A stretch of 64,000 nt of DNA from Lentzea terrae (GTDB taxonomy: Bacteria > Actinomycetota > Actinomycetes > Mycobacteriales > Pseudonocardiaceae), in the NCBI RefSeq assembly GCF_003265345.1, contig NZ_QFWW01000038.1, positions 1 through 64,000 of the forward strand, given 5' to 3'. Of the stretch, positions 16,349-25,667 are shown piece after piece. Numbering within the stretch: position 1 is the stretch's first letter; the number at the start of each line of letters is the position of its first letter. The notes below the pieces were generated by a model. The model had not been told where the DNA came from. It searched no databases and saw only the letters and a program-made list of their open reading frames with translations. A program made the translations under genes and the position numbers.

Positions 16349-16393
16349 AGGCCCCGGTGTGGTGAGAACCGCACCGGGGCCTCTTGTGTTTTT
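16349..16393 (+). terminator. Rho-independent terminator
   Basis: An 11-bp perfect stem (AGGCCCCGGTG 16349-16359, complement 16372-16382) is followed by a T-rich tail (CTTGTGTTTTT). It ends transcription of the acidic protein gene and insulates pckG. Confidence 0.88.
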
Positions 16394-16642
16394 CCCGCCT
16401 CAAGCGCGCCTTAACGCCGTCCGAGTGCTGAATCGATTCCAGAATCGGTTTTGTGAGAGAAGCCTCAGGCTGGGGGTGCGTTACCCGCCATTAACCGGGC
16501 TAACCTCGATCCATCCCCTTCCACGCACGCCCGGCCGCACCGGGCGTCTGGAGCTATTCCCGAGGACGACGAAGTCCCCACACCGGACGACCCACCGCGC
16601 GTCCTCGGGCAGCCGAGGCGTTCAGTCAGGAGACGAGACGAG
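16394..16642 (+). promoter_or_regulatory. pckG upstream region with paired segments
   Basis: No gene is seen in these 249 bases. They hold a palindrome CGATTC-CA-GAATCG (16434-16447), a hairpin GCCCGG/CCGGGC (16529-16545) and a long-range 9-bp pairing CCCGAGGAC (16559-16567) with GTCCTCGGG (16601-16609). If transcribed they would give a structured leader before the ribosome site CAGGAGA. Regulation of this gluconeogenic gene here is plausible, but no known riboswitch was recognised. Confidence 0.4.
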
Positions 16643-18454
<1,812 letters not shown>

Positions 18455-18472
18455 TCATTCTGAGGTGTTTGG

Positions 18473-18510
18473 TGACCCAGCGGTCAACGGCGACCGCTGG
18501 GTCATCTTTT
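18473..18510 (+). terminator. Rho-independent terminator of pckG
   Basis: A perfect 13-bp stem (TGACCCAGCGGTC 18473-18485, complement 18492-18504) with a 6-nt loop is followed by TCTTTT. Confidence 0.9.
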
Positions 18511-18530
18511 GAGGTACTACTAGTGGTGTG

Positions 18531-18740
18531 ATGCAGGACGAGGACTTCCTCGGCGGACTCCACTACGACGGCACCAGGCGCGATGTCGAGGTCGGCCCCA
18601 CGAAGGGCATCGTGCGCTACTACCCGGTGCCGCCCGCCCCGCCGGCGCGCACGCCGTGGTGGCGCTTCACGCTCGTCTTCCTCGCCGGTTTAGCGATCGG
18701 TACCGCTGCCGGTGTGGTCCTGTGCAGCAATCTTCTCTGA
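18531..18740 (+). CDS. Small single-span membrane protein
   Basis: A 69-residue protein with a hydrophilic N-terminus (MQDEDFLGGLHYDGTRRDVE), a Pro-rich stretch (PVPPAPPARTP) and one C-terminal membrane helix (about residues 46-66). It has no ribosome site, and a TACTAG/TACTAC -10-like element lies at 18515-18523, so the mRNA may be leaderless from the GTG 18528 or ATG 18531. It is unrelated to pckG, from which a terminator separates it. Function unknown. Confidence 0.55.
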   Translation: MQDEDFLGGLHYDGTRRDVEVGPTKGIVRYYPVPPAPPARTPWWRFTLVFLAGLAIGTAAGVVLCSNLL

Positions 18741-18773
18741 ATCAGTGCAGCTCACCGTCCTTTTGAGACGAAG

Positions 18774-18846
18774 TTGTCCACAGGTGTGGACGGCTCTGTG
18801 CACATGTTGTGGATAGCTGTGGACAGCCGGTGGACAGTTCTCCACA
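18774..18846. promoter_or_regulatory. Cluster of DnaA-box-like 9-mers
   Basis: Within 73 bp there are a perfect actinobacterial-type DnaA box TTGTCCACA (18774-18782) and near matches: TGTGGACGG (18785), TGTGGATAG (18808), TGTGGACAG (18818), GGTGGACAG (18829) and TTCTCCACA (18838). A weaker TGTGCACAT lies at 18797. Both orientations occur. The stretch is non-coding. No dnaA or dnaN gene is near, so it is not a standard oriC. It may be a DnaA-titrating or reactivating site. Confidence 0.65.
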
Positions 18847-18955
18847 ACTTTCCAAAACGGTCTTGACGCAGGAATGAACCTGCCCCTCTCCGGGAACGTC
18901 TTACTTGTGTGATGGCGGTCACGAAGATCGTCACCGGAGGAGAGGGAGGTGTGCC

Positions 18956-19123
18956 GTGGGGGTCGCCGCAGGAGTCGCGATGCTGGTGCTGTCCCTGGCC
19001 GCGGTGCTGATGGTCGTGGTCGCCGGCTCAGTTCGGGAGCGGGTTGTCCCGGATGCCGAGGAGCGTGTTGTTGAAGGTCTTGGTGGCCTCCGCGTAACAG
19101 ATCGCGTAGGTCCAACCCTCTGA
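18956..19123 (+). CDS. Possible small membrane protein overlapping a gene on the other strand
   Basis: A 55-codon frame starts at GTG 18956, after an excellent purine-rich ribosome site (GGAGGAGAGGGAGG, 18936-18949). It begins with a clear hydrophobic helix (VAMLVLSLAAVLMVVVAGS). The second half lies antisense to the end of the septum-formation-type gene (19028 onward) and looks like antisense read-through. Either this is a genuine single-span protein or the site is a chance match. I could not find a family. Confidence 0.35.
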   Translation: MGVAAGVAMLVLSLAAVLMVVVAGSVRERVVPDAEERVVEGLGGLRVTDRVGPTL

Positions 19124-19870
19124 CCAGCCCTGGGATCCGGGCATGCGCCACGCTGGGAACACGTCCGTGCGCTTGTCCGAACCCAGGTAGTCGTGCACGG
19201 CCTTGGTGCACTTGTCCTTGGCGACGGCGCTCATCTGCTCTTTGGACGGCGTGGGGTCGGTGTTCTTGCCCAGCGGCACGATTCCGGCGGGCACGGCCTC
19301 TGCCATGTGCGGGCCGTTGCAGGCCGTCGGCTTCACGTCGGGGTCCTTGGACGGCGAACCGCTCAGGCAGATCTGGAACGTGTTGAAGCTGGCACCCTTC
19401 AGCACGCCCTTCAGAGCACCCTTGCGCGGCAACGCTTTCCCGTCGGGCGTGAGTTCGACGGCGGTGCAGAGCCGCCAGCGCTCGCCCTTCTTCCACCCCG
19501 CCTCGTTCGGCCAGAACGTCCACACCTGCAGGCGGGTCGCACCGGCGTCCGGGCTGCCGAGGTAGTCGTTGATCGCGCCGTAGCACGGGGGTAGCGCGGC
19601 TTTGCGCAGCGTCTGCGTGTCCGGATAGGCCGACGGCAGCCCGGTCATCTCGCCGACCAGCATGACCTCGGCGTCGTGGCTCGCGGCGCAGTCGACCGCC
19701 TTGAGCTCGGAGGAGTTCATGCACTGCCCCACCTTGGGCAGCGTCGGCGCGTCTGCGGCGGCGGTGGACGGCATCGGGCCGGGTACGGCCTGACCTCCGA
19801 CCTGGATGGCACAGGCGCTCAAAGTCACCGCGCTCAGGATCATTGCCACCGCCAGCCGCACACGAGTCAC
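19028..19870 (-). CDS. Septum-formation-domain lipoprotein
   Basis: The 280-residue protein starts at GTG 19870 with a lipoprotein signal (lipobox LSAC, Cys about residue 20). It contains repeats of the actinobacterial septum-formation domain, seen as VGQCMN followed by VDCAASHDAEV, and later conserved Cys in LCTAVEL, ICLSGSP, ACNGPHMAE and CYAEA. Members of the family are exported and often linked to cell division or the envelope, though their exact action is unclear. Its start overlaps the stop of the pyroglutamyl-peptidase-like gene by 4 nt, giving a two-gene operon. Confidence 0.8.
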   Translation of the reverse strand: MTRVRLAVAMILSAVTLSACAIQVGGQAVPGPMPSTAAADAPTLPKVGQCMNSSELKAVDCAASHDAEVMLVGEMTGLPSAYPDTQTLRKAALPPCYGAINDYLGSPDAGATRLQVWTFWPNEAGWKKGERWRLCTAVELTPDGKALPRKGALKGVLKGASFNTFQICLSGSPSKDPDVKPTACNGPHMAEAVPAGIVPLGKNTDPTPSKEQMSAVAKDKCTKAVHDYLGSDKRTDVFPAWRMPGSQGWSEGWTYAICYAEATKTFNNTLLGIRDNPLPN

Positions 19871-21108
19871 ACCACAGAGACTAGGGCCTTGACCTGATCG
19901 GCGATGTCCCGACGCTGCTTTTCGAACGCCGCGTCTGTCAGAGCGGCCGGGTCGACCGGCTGGCCGAGCACCGGCGTGTGGAGGTGTCCGCCGAGGACAT
20001 TCGTTGCGCCGTAACCGATTCGCACGCGGTTTGCCCGGTACATGCTCTCGTTGGAGAGGTAGTTCCCGCCGCCACCGACGGCCGCGACCCGACCAGGCGT
20101 CGGCTCGTCCGTGCGGCACTCCTGCTGGGAGCCGACGACGACCCACTCGCAGAAGCTCCGGTTCAGCACCACGGGGAACGGCCCGGTGCCCGCGTCGATC
20201 ATCTTCTGGAACGGCAGCGAGGTCTCGATGAACTCGTTCACCGGCTGCGGCCAGCCGGCGGCGTTCGGGACGCTGCCGTACGAACCGACGTTGTTGTTGT
20301 CGGCGAATCCGCCCCGCCAGCGCGCCGCCCACCGCTCGATGTCGAACTTGCCGGGCCTGCCCTGGCTGATCGTCACGAACGCATCGGGCTTCTGCTCCAG
20401 CGCCGTTCCGTAGAACTGCTCGACGACGCCCTCGTCGAACCCGCCCCACAGCACCGGCAGCACAGCGGCCTGGAGCACGACCTTGCCCGTCGGCGTGGTG
20501 ATCTCCCGGCCGTCGAGCTGCAACGCCGCCGCACCCGCCGGGTTGGCGCGCCGCACGTTGGTCCCGGTGAGCTGGAACGGGTCGAAGCCGGTCACCGCGA
20601 TCTTGCGCACGCCGGGACGCGGAGCGAACGCCGAGTCGCTCAGTCCGCGCGAGGCCCAGTCGAACTGCTGGATGAGCTTCGCGCGGTCGTGTGTGGAGAG
20701 CGCGAACCGCGGCTGCCACTGGCGCAACGCGGTGGTGAGCTGCAAACGGGCCCAGTAGAGCGGACGGTCGTCGTAAGCGTCGTGTGCCAACGTTGTCGTG
20801 CTTTGCGCGCGGGCCACGGCGGCCTTCCACAGCGCGTTGCCTTCACGGGCCACGAACTGCTGTGCCTGCCTCGGCACGACCTGGCGGCAGAGTTTCGTGG
20901 TGAAGTCGGTGACGCGGCTGTCGAACCCGGCGAGCCGCACGAGCGCGGGACCGACGGCGGGACCACCCGCGACGAGCGTGTCGTCGAGCCGCTGCTCCTC
21001 GACGGTCAGCGGGACGGTGGTGTCGTAGCAGTTGGTGTCCTGGGCGTGGGCGATGCCCGGCACGACCGCGAGGCCTGCCGCGATGACGAGTCCGGCGATG
21101 ATTTTCAC
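19867..21108 (-). CDS. Secreted pyroglutamyl-peptidase-like protein
   Basis: The 413-residue protein has a signal peptide (VKIIAGLVIAAGLAVVPGIAHA when started at GTG 21108; a GTG 9 codons upstream is possible). The N-terminal half is unassigned. The C-terminal half resembles pyrrolidone-carboxylate peptidase: KIAVTGFDPFQLTGTN, the catalytic Cys in NRSFCEWVV and the catalytic His in GGHLHTPVLG. The family removes N-terminal pyroglutamate as a cysteine peptidase; known members are mostly cytosolic and about 210 residues, so a secreted, two-part form is unusual. PxpA is encoded about 3 kb away. Confidence 0.72.
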   Translation of the reverse strand: MKIIAGLVIAAGLAVVPGIAHAQDTNCYDTTVPLTVEEQRLDDTLVAGGPAVGPALVRLAGFDSRVTDFTTKLCRQVVPRQAQQFVAREGNALWKAAVARAQSTTTLAHDAYDDRPLYWARLQLTTALRQWQPRFALSTHDRAKLIQQFDWASRGLSDSAFAPRPGVRKIAVTGFDPFQLTGTNVRRANPAGAAALQLDGREITTPTGKVVLQAAVLPVLWGGFDEGVVEQFYGTALEQKPDAFVTISQGRPGKFDIERWAARWRGGFADNNNVGSYGSVPNAAGWPQPVNEFIETSLPFQKMIDAGTGPFPVVLNRSFCEWVVVGSQQECRTDEPTPGRVAAVGGGGNYLSNESMYRANRVRIGYGATNVLGGHLHTPVLGQPVDPAALTDAAFEKQRRDIADQVKALVSVV

Positions 21109-21128
21109 GCCACTGATCTCAACGGAAA

Positions 21129-21158
21129 GGGCCACCCGCCGAAACCGACGGGTGGCCC
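21129..21158 (-). terminator. Hairpin after the symporter gene
   Basis: A perfect 10-bp stem (21129-21138 with 21149-21158, GGGCCACCCG and its complement) lies between the symporter stop and the next minus-strand gene. The minus-strand tail (CCTTTCC) is only weakly T-rich. Confidence 0.6.
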
Positions 21159-21178
21159 ATGTCGTTAACTGCTGCGTC

Positions 21179-22813
21179 TCAGTGGGCCGCGACGGGCTTG
21201 ACCCGCGGGCTGTCCTCGTCGACGTGGTAGTCGGACGGATCGGTCTGGTCAGTGCCGTTGAAGACGCGCATCTTCTTGGCGATCAGCGTCACGACCACCG
21301 CGACCAGCAGGTTCATCGTCAGCGCGGGAATGCCGACGTAGATCGCCATCTTCGACCCCTCGAACGGGTTCCAGCCGAAGATCGACAGCTTCTCCAGTGC
21401 CAGCGCGGAACTGCCGAAGTGCTTGCGAGAACCGTCGGCGCTGGGGATCAGGTACAGCAGGTACATGCCGTAGGCCATGCCCGCGACCCAGCCCGAGACC
21501 AGTCCCCACACGTGGAACCAGCGGGTGTAGAGCGCGATGGCGACGGCGGGCAGCGTCTGCAGGATGATCACGCCGCCGATCAGCTGCAGGTCGATCGAGA
21601 ACTGCGGGTCGATGAACACGATGAACGCGACCGCGCCGAACTTCACGACCAGCGAGGCGAGCTTGGCCTGCTTGGCCTCCTGCGCCGGGGTGGCGCGCTT
21701 GTGGATGTACTCCTTGTAGACGTTGCGCGTCCACAGGTTCGCTGCAGCGATCGACATGATCGCCGCGGGCACCAGCGCGCCGATGCCGATGGCCGCGAAC
21801 GCGATGCCCGCGAACCACGACGGGAAGTTCGCGCCGAAGAGCTCCGGCACGATCGTGTTCGTGTCGGGCCGGCCCGTCGCCTGGTTGACGATCGGCTTGG
21901 TGCCCGCGCTGATCGCGACGTAGCCGAGCAGCGCCAGCAGGCCCAGGACCAGCGAGTACGCCGGCAACGCGACCATGTTGCGCTTGATCACGTTGCGGCC
22001 GCGGCTGGCCAGGATGCCGGTCAGCGAGTGCGGGTAGATGAAGAGCGCGAGGGCGGAGCCGAGTGCCAGCGTCGCGTACTGCAGCTGGTTGTTGGCGTTG
22101 AGCAGGATGCCGTCGCCCGGCGCCGGGGTCGCCTTGAACTTGGCGTCGGCGTCGTTGAAGATCTCGCCCCAGCCGCCGAACTTGGACGGCAGGTACACGA
22201 TCGCCACCAGGATCACCAGGTAGATCAGGATGTCCTTGACGAACGCGATCAGTGCGGGCGCTCGCAGGCCGGACTGGTACGTGTAGACCGCGAGGATCAC
22301 GAACGCGACGAACAGCGGGGCGTGCCCGAGGACGCCGCTGCCGTTCAGGCCCATGCTGCGCAGCACGGCTTCGAGGCCGACCAGCTGCAGGGCGATGTAC
22401 GGCATGGTGGCGAAGATGCCGGTGACGGCGATCAGCAAGGCCAGCCAGTGCGAGCCGTAGCGGCCCTTCACGAAGTCCGCCGGCGTGACGTAGCCGTGCA
22501 CGCGGCTCACCGACCACATGCGCACCAGCGGCAGGAACACGATCGGGTACAGGATCACCGTGTACGGCAACGCGAAAAAGCCAGTCGCTCCCGCGCCGAA
22601 CATCAGCGCCGGCACCGCCACGAAGGTGTACGCGGTGTAGAGGTCGCCGCCGACCAGGAACCACGTGATCCAGCTGCCGAACTTGCGGCCGCCCAGCCCC
22701 CACTCGTCGAGGTGCTCGAGGGTCTCACCCTTCTGCCACCGCGCGGCCACGAAGCCCATGACCGTGACGAGCAGGAAGAGGACGCTGAAAACGATCAGCT
22801 CGGTCCACTGCAT
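21179..22813 (-). CDS. Sodium:solute symporter (SSS family), monocarboxylate type
   Basis: The 544-residue permease has about 13 membrane helices and SSS-family motifs, including GLGGRKFGSWITWFLVGGDL and PADFVKGRYGSHWLALL. It is paired by a 4-nt overlap with a small DUF3311 membrane protein, an arrangement typical of monocarboxylate uptake systems of the MctP/SSS branch. The solute is probably a small carboxylate. Neighbours suggest 5-oxoproline as one option, which is inference. It ends with a charged cytosolic tail. Confidence 0.88.
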   Translation of the reverse strand: MQWTELIVFSVLFLLVTVMGFVAARWQKGETLEHLDEWGLGGRKFGSWITWFLVGGDLYTAYTFVAVPALMFGAGATGFFALPYTVILYPIVFLPLVRMWSVSRVHGYVTPADFVKGRYGSHWLALLIAVTGIFATMPYIALQLVGLEAVLRSMGLNGSGVLGHAPLFVAFVILAVYTYQSGLRAPALIAFVKDILIYLVILVAIVYLPSKFGGWGEIFNDADAKFKATPAPGDGILLNANNQLQYATLALGSALALFIYPHSLTGILASRGRNVIKRNMVALPAYSLVLGLLALLGYVAISAGTKPIVNQATGRPDTNTIVPELFGANFPSWFAGIAFAAIGIGALVPAAIMSIAAANLWTRNVYKEYIHKRATPAQEAKQAKLASLVVKFGAVAFIVFIDPQFSIDLQLIGGVIILQTLPAVAIALYTRWFHVWGLVSGWVAGMAYGMYLLYLIPSADGSRKHFGSSALALEKLSIFGWNPFEGSKMAIYVGIPALTMNLLVAVVVTLIAKKMRVFNGTDQTDPSDYHVDEDSPRVKPVAAH

Positions 22814-23079
22814 CAGTTCGCTCCCTCGTCCAGGTCGTCGACGCCCAGCTTGTCCGGCTTACCGGTGACGACCGGCTGGTCCTTGGTCTTGATGTAGACC
22901 AGGGCCACGCATAACACGCCGAGCGGCACGAACGCGAACTGGTACCAGTAGAAGAACGGCATCCCGAACAGCCGGGGCTGGTCGAAGTTGAACCACGGCG
23001 TGATGAGCATGAGCAGCGGAACTATCAGCAGCAGGTTCCAGTTGCTCCAGCGCAAGCCGGTCTTGGGATCCGACGGCAT
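22813..23079 (-). CDS. DUF3311 small membrane subunit of the symporter
   Basis: An 88-residue protein with two membrane helices (NLLLIVPLLMLITPWFNF and PFFYWYQFAFVPLGVLCVAL) and the DUF3311 pattern in which a conserved FYWYQ segment is central. Start at ATG 23079 after GGAGGGCCCACC. It overlaps the symporter start by 4 nt, so it is likely an accessory subunit of the transporter. Confidence 0.85.
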   Translation of the reverse strand: MPSDPKTGLRWSNWNLLLIVPLLMLITPWFNFDQPRLFGMPFFYWYQFAFVPLGVLCVALVYIKTKDQPVVTGKPDKLGVDDLDEGAN

Positions 23080-23179
23080 GGTGGGCCCTCCGTGTACGCG
23101 GTGTTGCGCGGATGTTAGGCCTGATGACACGTGCCGTCAGCTCCGAGATCGGAATCGTTGCACGCCGCTTAACACTCCC

Positions 23180-23893
23180 TTAGGACTGCTGCGGCGCCAA
23201 CCCTGCCTGGGCCTGCGCCAGCTGCTCGACGAGGTCCGCCTCGGCGAGGTCGAAGTACGCCCGCAGCTTGCCGATCGCTCCGCCGACGTCACCGGAGTTC
23301 AGCAGCTCGACGATCTCCCGGTTGAGCGGCAGGTACGACATGTGCAGCCGCTCGGGGTCGCTGACCACCCGGAACGCGAGCATGAGCTCGGCGAACAGCC
23401 GGTCGGACTCCTCGCTCAGCCGATGGCTCCCGGCCAGCCCGACGATCCCGCGGTGGAATCGGATGTTGGCCGCGCCGACCTTCGCCCAGTCCTTCCTGGT
23501 CCCGTGCGCGGTCGCCTCCTCGATCGGCATCCGAACCGCGTTGCGCCGGACGTCGTCGACGTCGGGCCACTTCGCCAGCGCACCGCACTCGATCACCCGG
23601 CGCGCGGCGTAGAGGTCGCGCACGTCGTCGCCGGTCGGGCTGCGGACGAACACCCCGCGGCTGTGCTCGTGCACCAGCAACCGGTCGCGGGTGAGCAGCC
23701 GGAACGCTTCGCGCAACGTGTTGCGACTGACCCCGAGCGCGCCGCCGATGGCTTCTTCGCTGAGGCGCAGACCCGGCGCGAGCTCACCGTCGAGCACCCG
23801 TTCGCGCAGCATGTCCGCGACCTTCTGCGCGGTGCTCGCGCGCTCCAACTCGGCCTTGCCCTGCGCCAGCGTCGACACCCACGTCTCGGTCAC
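23180..23893 (-). CDS. GntR-family regulator, FadR/FCD type
   Basis: The 237-residue protein has a GntR winged helix (about residues 18-85, with GVSRNTLREAFRLL) and a C-terminal FCD effector domain containing FHRGIVGLAGSHRL, whose His contributes to the metal/ligand pocket in this class. Start is GTG 23893. It is divergent from pxpA over a repeat-rich 96-bp gap and lies 101 bp beyond the transporter operon. It likely represses one or both, with a small carboxylate as inducer. Confidence 0.88.
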   Translation of the reverse strand: MTETWVSTLAQGKAELERASTAQKVADMLRERVLDGELAPGLRLSEEAIGGALGVSRNTLREAFRLLTRDRLLVHEHSRGVFVRSPTGDDVRDLYAARRVIECGALAKWPDVDDVRRNAVRMPIEEATAHGTRKDWAKVGAANIRFHRGIVGLAGSHRLSEESDRLFAELMLAFRVVSDPERLHMSYLPLNREIVELLNSGDVGGAIGKLRAYFDLAEADLVEQLAQAQAGLAPQQS

Positions 23894-23906
23894 CTGCCAA
23901 GTCTAT

Positions 23907-23960
23907 TTGCAGGATCGTTCTATTGCAGTATCGTCAAATCGTTCAACAATCCTACGATCC
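23907..23960. promoter_or_regulatory. Candidate operator of the FadR-type regulator
   Basis: Two 12-bp direct repeats TTGCAGGATCGT (23907-23918) and TTGCAGTATCGT (23923-23934) differ by one base. A 7-bp inverted repeat GGATCGT (23912-23918) and ACGATCC (23954-23960) encloses the second. They sit in the intergenic gap between the regulator (start 23893) and pxpA (start 23990), the right place to control both divergent genes. Confidence 0.6.
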
Positions 23961-23989
23961 AACAAGGCTGGTGCGCGGAGGAGGACGGC

Positions 23990-24769
23990 ATGGACCTGAA
24001 CGCAGACCTCGGCGAGGGCTTCGGCCACTGGACCCTGGGCGACGACCGTGCCCTGATGTCCATCGTGACCAGCGCAAACGTCGCGTGCGGGTATCACGCG
24101 GGCGACGCCGACACGATGCGCGAAGCGTGCACCCTCGCCGCCGAAGCAGGCGTAGCCGTCGGAGCCCACGTCGGCTACCGCGACCTGGCAGGCTTCGGCC
24201 GCCGGTTCATCGACGTCGCCCCGGACACGCTGACCAACGAAGTCCTGGCCCAACTAGGCGCGCTATCGGCCTTCGCGCGTGCCGCCGGCACACGGGTGTC
24301 CTACGTGAAGCCGCACGGCGCCCTCTACAACGCCCTGGTCCGCCACGAGGCCCAAGCCGACGCCGTGGTCGACGGAGTCCGCTTGTTCGACCCAACGCTC
24401 GCCGTGCTGGGTCCGCCAGGCGCCGTGTGGCTGAAGCGCGCCTCGGTGGCCGGCCTGCGCGTGTGGCACGAGGCGTTCGCCGACCGCGCCTACACGTCAG
24501 CGGGCACTCTGGTCCCGCGCGGCGAACCAGGCGCGGTGTTGCGCGACCCGGCGGAGATCGCCGCCCGTTGCGTGCAGCTGGCGACCGAGGGCTGGGTCCG
24601 CAGCGTCAGCGGACGGCCGGTGCGCATCGCGGCCGACTCGATCTGCGTGCACGGGGACACCCCGAACGCCGTGGAGATCGCTCGCACGGTCCGGGCGGCG
24701 TTGGAGTCGGCAGGCGTCGCGGTCGGACGGGTGGAGTCGCCGCTCCGCCACACCCGTCAGGCGGTCTGA
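23990..24769 (+). CDS. pxpA: 5-oxoprolinase subunit A (LamB/YcsF family)
   Basis: The 259-residue protein shows the LamB/YcsF signature from its first residues: MDLNADLGEGFG, SANVACGYHAGD, GAHVGYRDLAGFGRR, KPHGALYN and ICVHGDTPNAV near the end. With PxpB and PxpC it cleaves 5-oxoproline to glutamate using ATP. ATG 23990 follows GGAGGAGGA. Neither pxpB nor pxpC is beside it, which is unusual because the three are normally linked. It is divergent from a FadR-type regulator. The 3' end overlaps the convergent ROK gene by 13 nt. Confidence 0.9.
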   Translation: MDLNADLGEGFGHWTLGDDRALMSIVTSANVACGYHAGDADTMREACTLAAEAGVAVGAHVGYRDLAGFGRRFIDVAPDTLTNEVLAQLGALSAFARAAGTRVSYVKPHGALYNALVRHEAQADAVVDGVRLFDPTLAVLGPPGAVWLKRASVAGLRVWHEAFADRAYTSAGTLVPRGEPGAVLRDPAEIAARCVQLATEGWVRSVSGRPVRIAADSICVHGDTPNAVEIARTVRAALESAGVAVGRVESPLRHTRQAV

Positions 24770-25656
24770 CGCACCAGGGCCGCAGCCCCCACCAGCCCGG
24801 CCTCCCCGCCCAGCTTCGCCGCCCGAACCTCCAGCCCGTCCAGGTACGACAACCCGGCATGGGTCTTCAACGCCCGCCGCACCGGCTCGAACAGCAGCTC
24901 CCCGGCCTGAGCCACCCCACCCCCGATGACCGCGAGCTCCAGGTCGCACACCGCAGCAGCCCCGGCAATCGCCATCCCGACAGCCTGACCAGCCCGGTCG
25001 AACGCCTCCAGCGGAATCTCGTCGCCGGCCAGCGCCGCAGCAGCCAGCACAGCCGCATCCGCGTCGTCCGGAGCCTGCCACCCGGCCCGACGAGCCCACG
25101 CCACCATCCGAGGCCCGGCAGCCACCGTCTCGACGCACCCGCGCCCGCCGCACGTGCACGGCGCGCCATCGGGTTCCACGACGATGTGACCGATGTGCCC
25201 GGCGTTCCCGGTCCGCCCGCCGAACGGCCGCCCGTCCAGCACCAGCCCGCCGCCGACCCCGGTGGACACGACCAGCCCGACCATGAACGTGCTGCCCTGC
25301 CCGGCCCCGCGCCAGTGCTCGCCCAGCGCCATGCACACGCCGTCACCGGCCAGCTCGACCCGCACCCCCGGGAACAGCGACGACACCGCCGACCGCAGCG
25401 GGAACGCCTGCCAGGAGGGCACGTTGATCGGCGAAACGGTGCCGAGAACCGTGTCCACCGGCCCGGCAGAAGCGATTCCGACGCCGGCGACAGCGTCACC
25501 GCGGACCACCGACGACACCACGGACACGACCGCGTCCCACGGATCGACGGCGGGAGTGGGCACCCGCGACGACCGCACCACAGAGCCAGAGGGGTCCACC
25601 AGCGCGGCAGCGATCTTGGTGCCGCCGAAGTCCAGTGCCAGCACCAGATCAGTCAC
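24757..25656 (-). CDS. ROK-family sugar kinase (glucokinase-like)
   Basis: The 299-residue protein has the ASKHA phosphate motif LALDFGGTKIAAALVD, the second glycine-rich motif STGVGGGLVLDG, the catalytic GNAGHIGHIVV region and the ROK zinc-binding CTCGGRGCVE. There is no N-terminal helix-turn-helix, so it is a kinase and not a ROK repressor. Glucose or N-acetyl-mannosamine/glucosamine are common substrates. Start is GTG 25656, 11 nt after the HEAT-like gene, with which it is probably co-transcribed. Confidence 0.88.
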   Translation of the reverse strand: MTDLVLALDFGGTKIAAALVDPSGSVVRSSRVPTPAVDPWDAVVSVVSSVVRGDAVAGVGIASAGPVDTVLGTVSPINVPSWQAFPLRSAVSSLFPGVRVELAGDGVCMALGEHWRGAGQGSTFMVGLVVSTGVGGGLVLDGRPFGGRTGNAGHIGHIVVEPDGAPCTCGGRGCVETVAAGPRMVAWARRAGWQAPDDADAAVLAAAALAGDEIPLEAFDRAGQAVGMAIAGAAAVCDLELAVIGGGVAQAGELLFEPVRRALKTHAGLSYLDGLEVRAAKLGGEAGLVGAAALVRQTA

Positions 25657-25667
25657 GGTGATCCATG

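Noticed and set aside
18774..18846. Replication origin (oriC)
   Set aside because: Although DnaA-like boxes cluster here, dnaA, dnaN, rpmH and gidB are absent from the neighbourhood, and the stretch is far shorter than actinomycete oriC regions.
21032..22897. 621-codon plus-strand frame opposite the symporter
   Set aside because: It mirrors the codon pattern of the membrane protein on the other strand and contains no recognisable motif.
23090..23989. Upstream extension of pxpA, which stays open for about 1 kb
   Set aside because: The extension lies antisense to the FadR-type gene; PxpA proteins start with MDLNADLGEG, exactly at ATG 23990 after a strong ribosome site.
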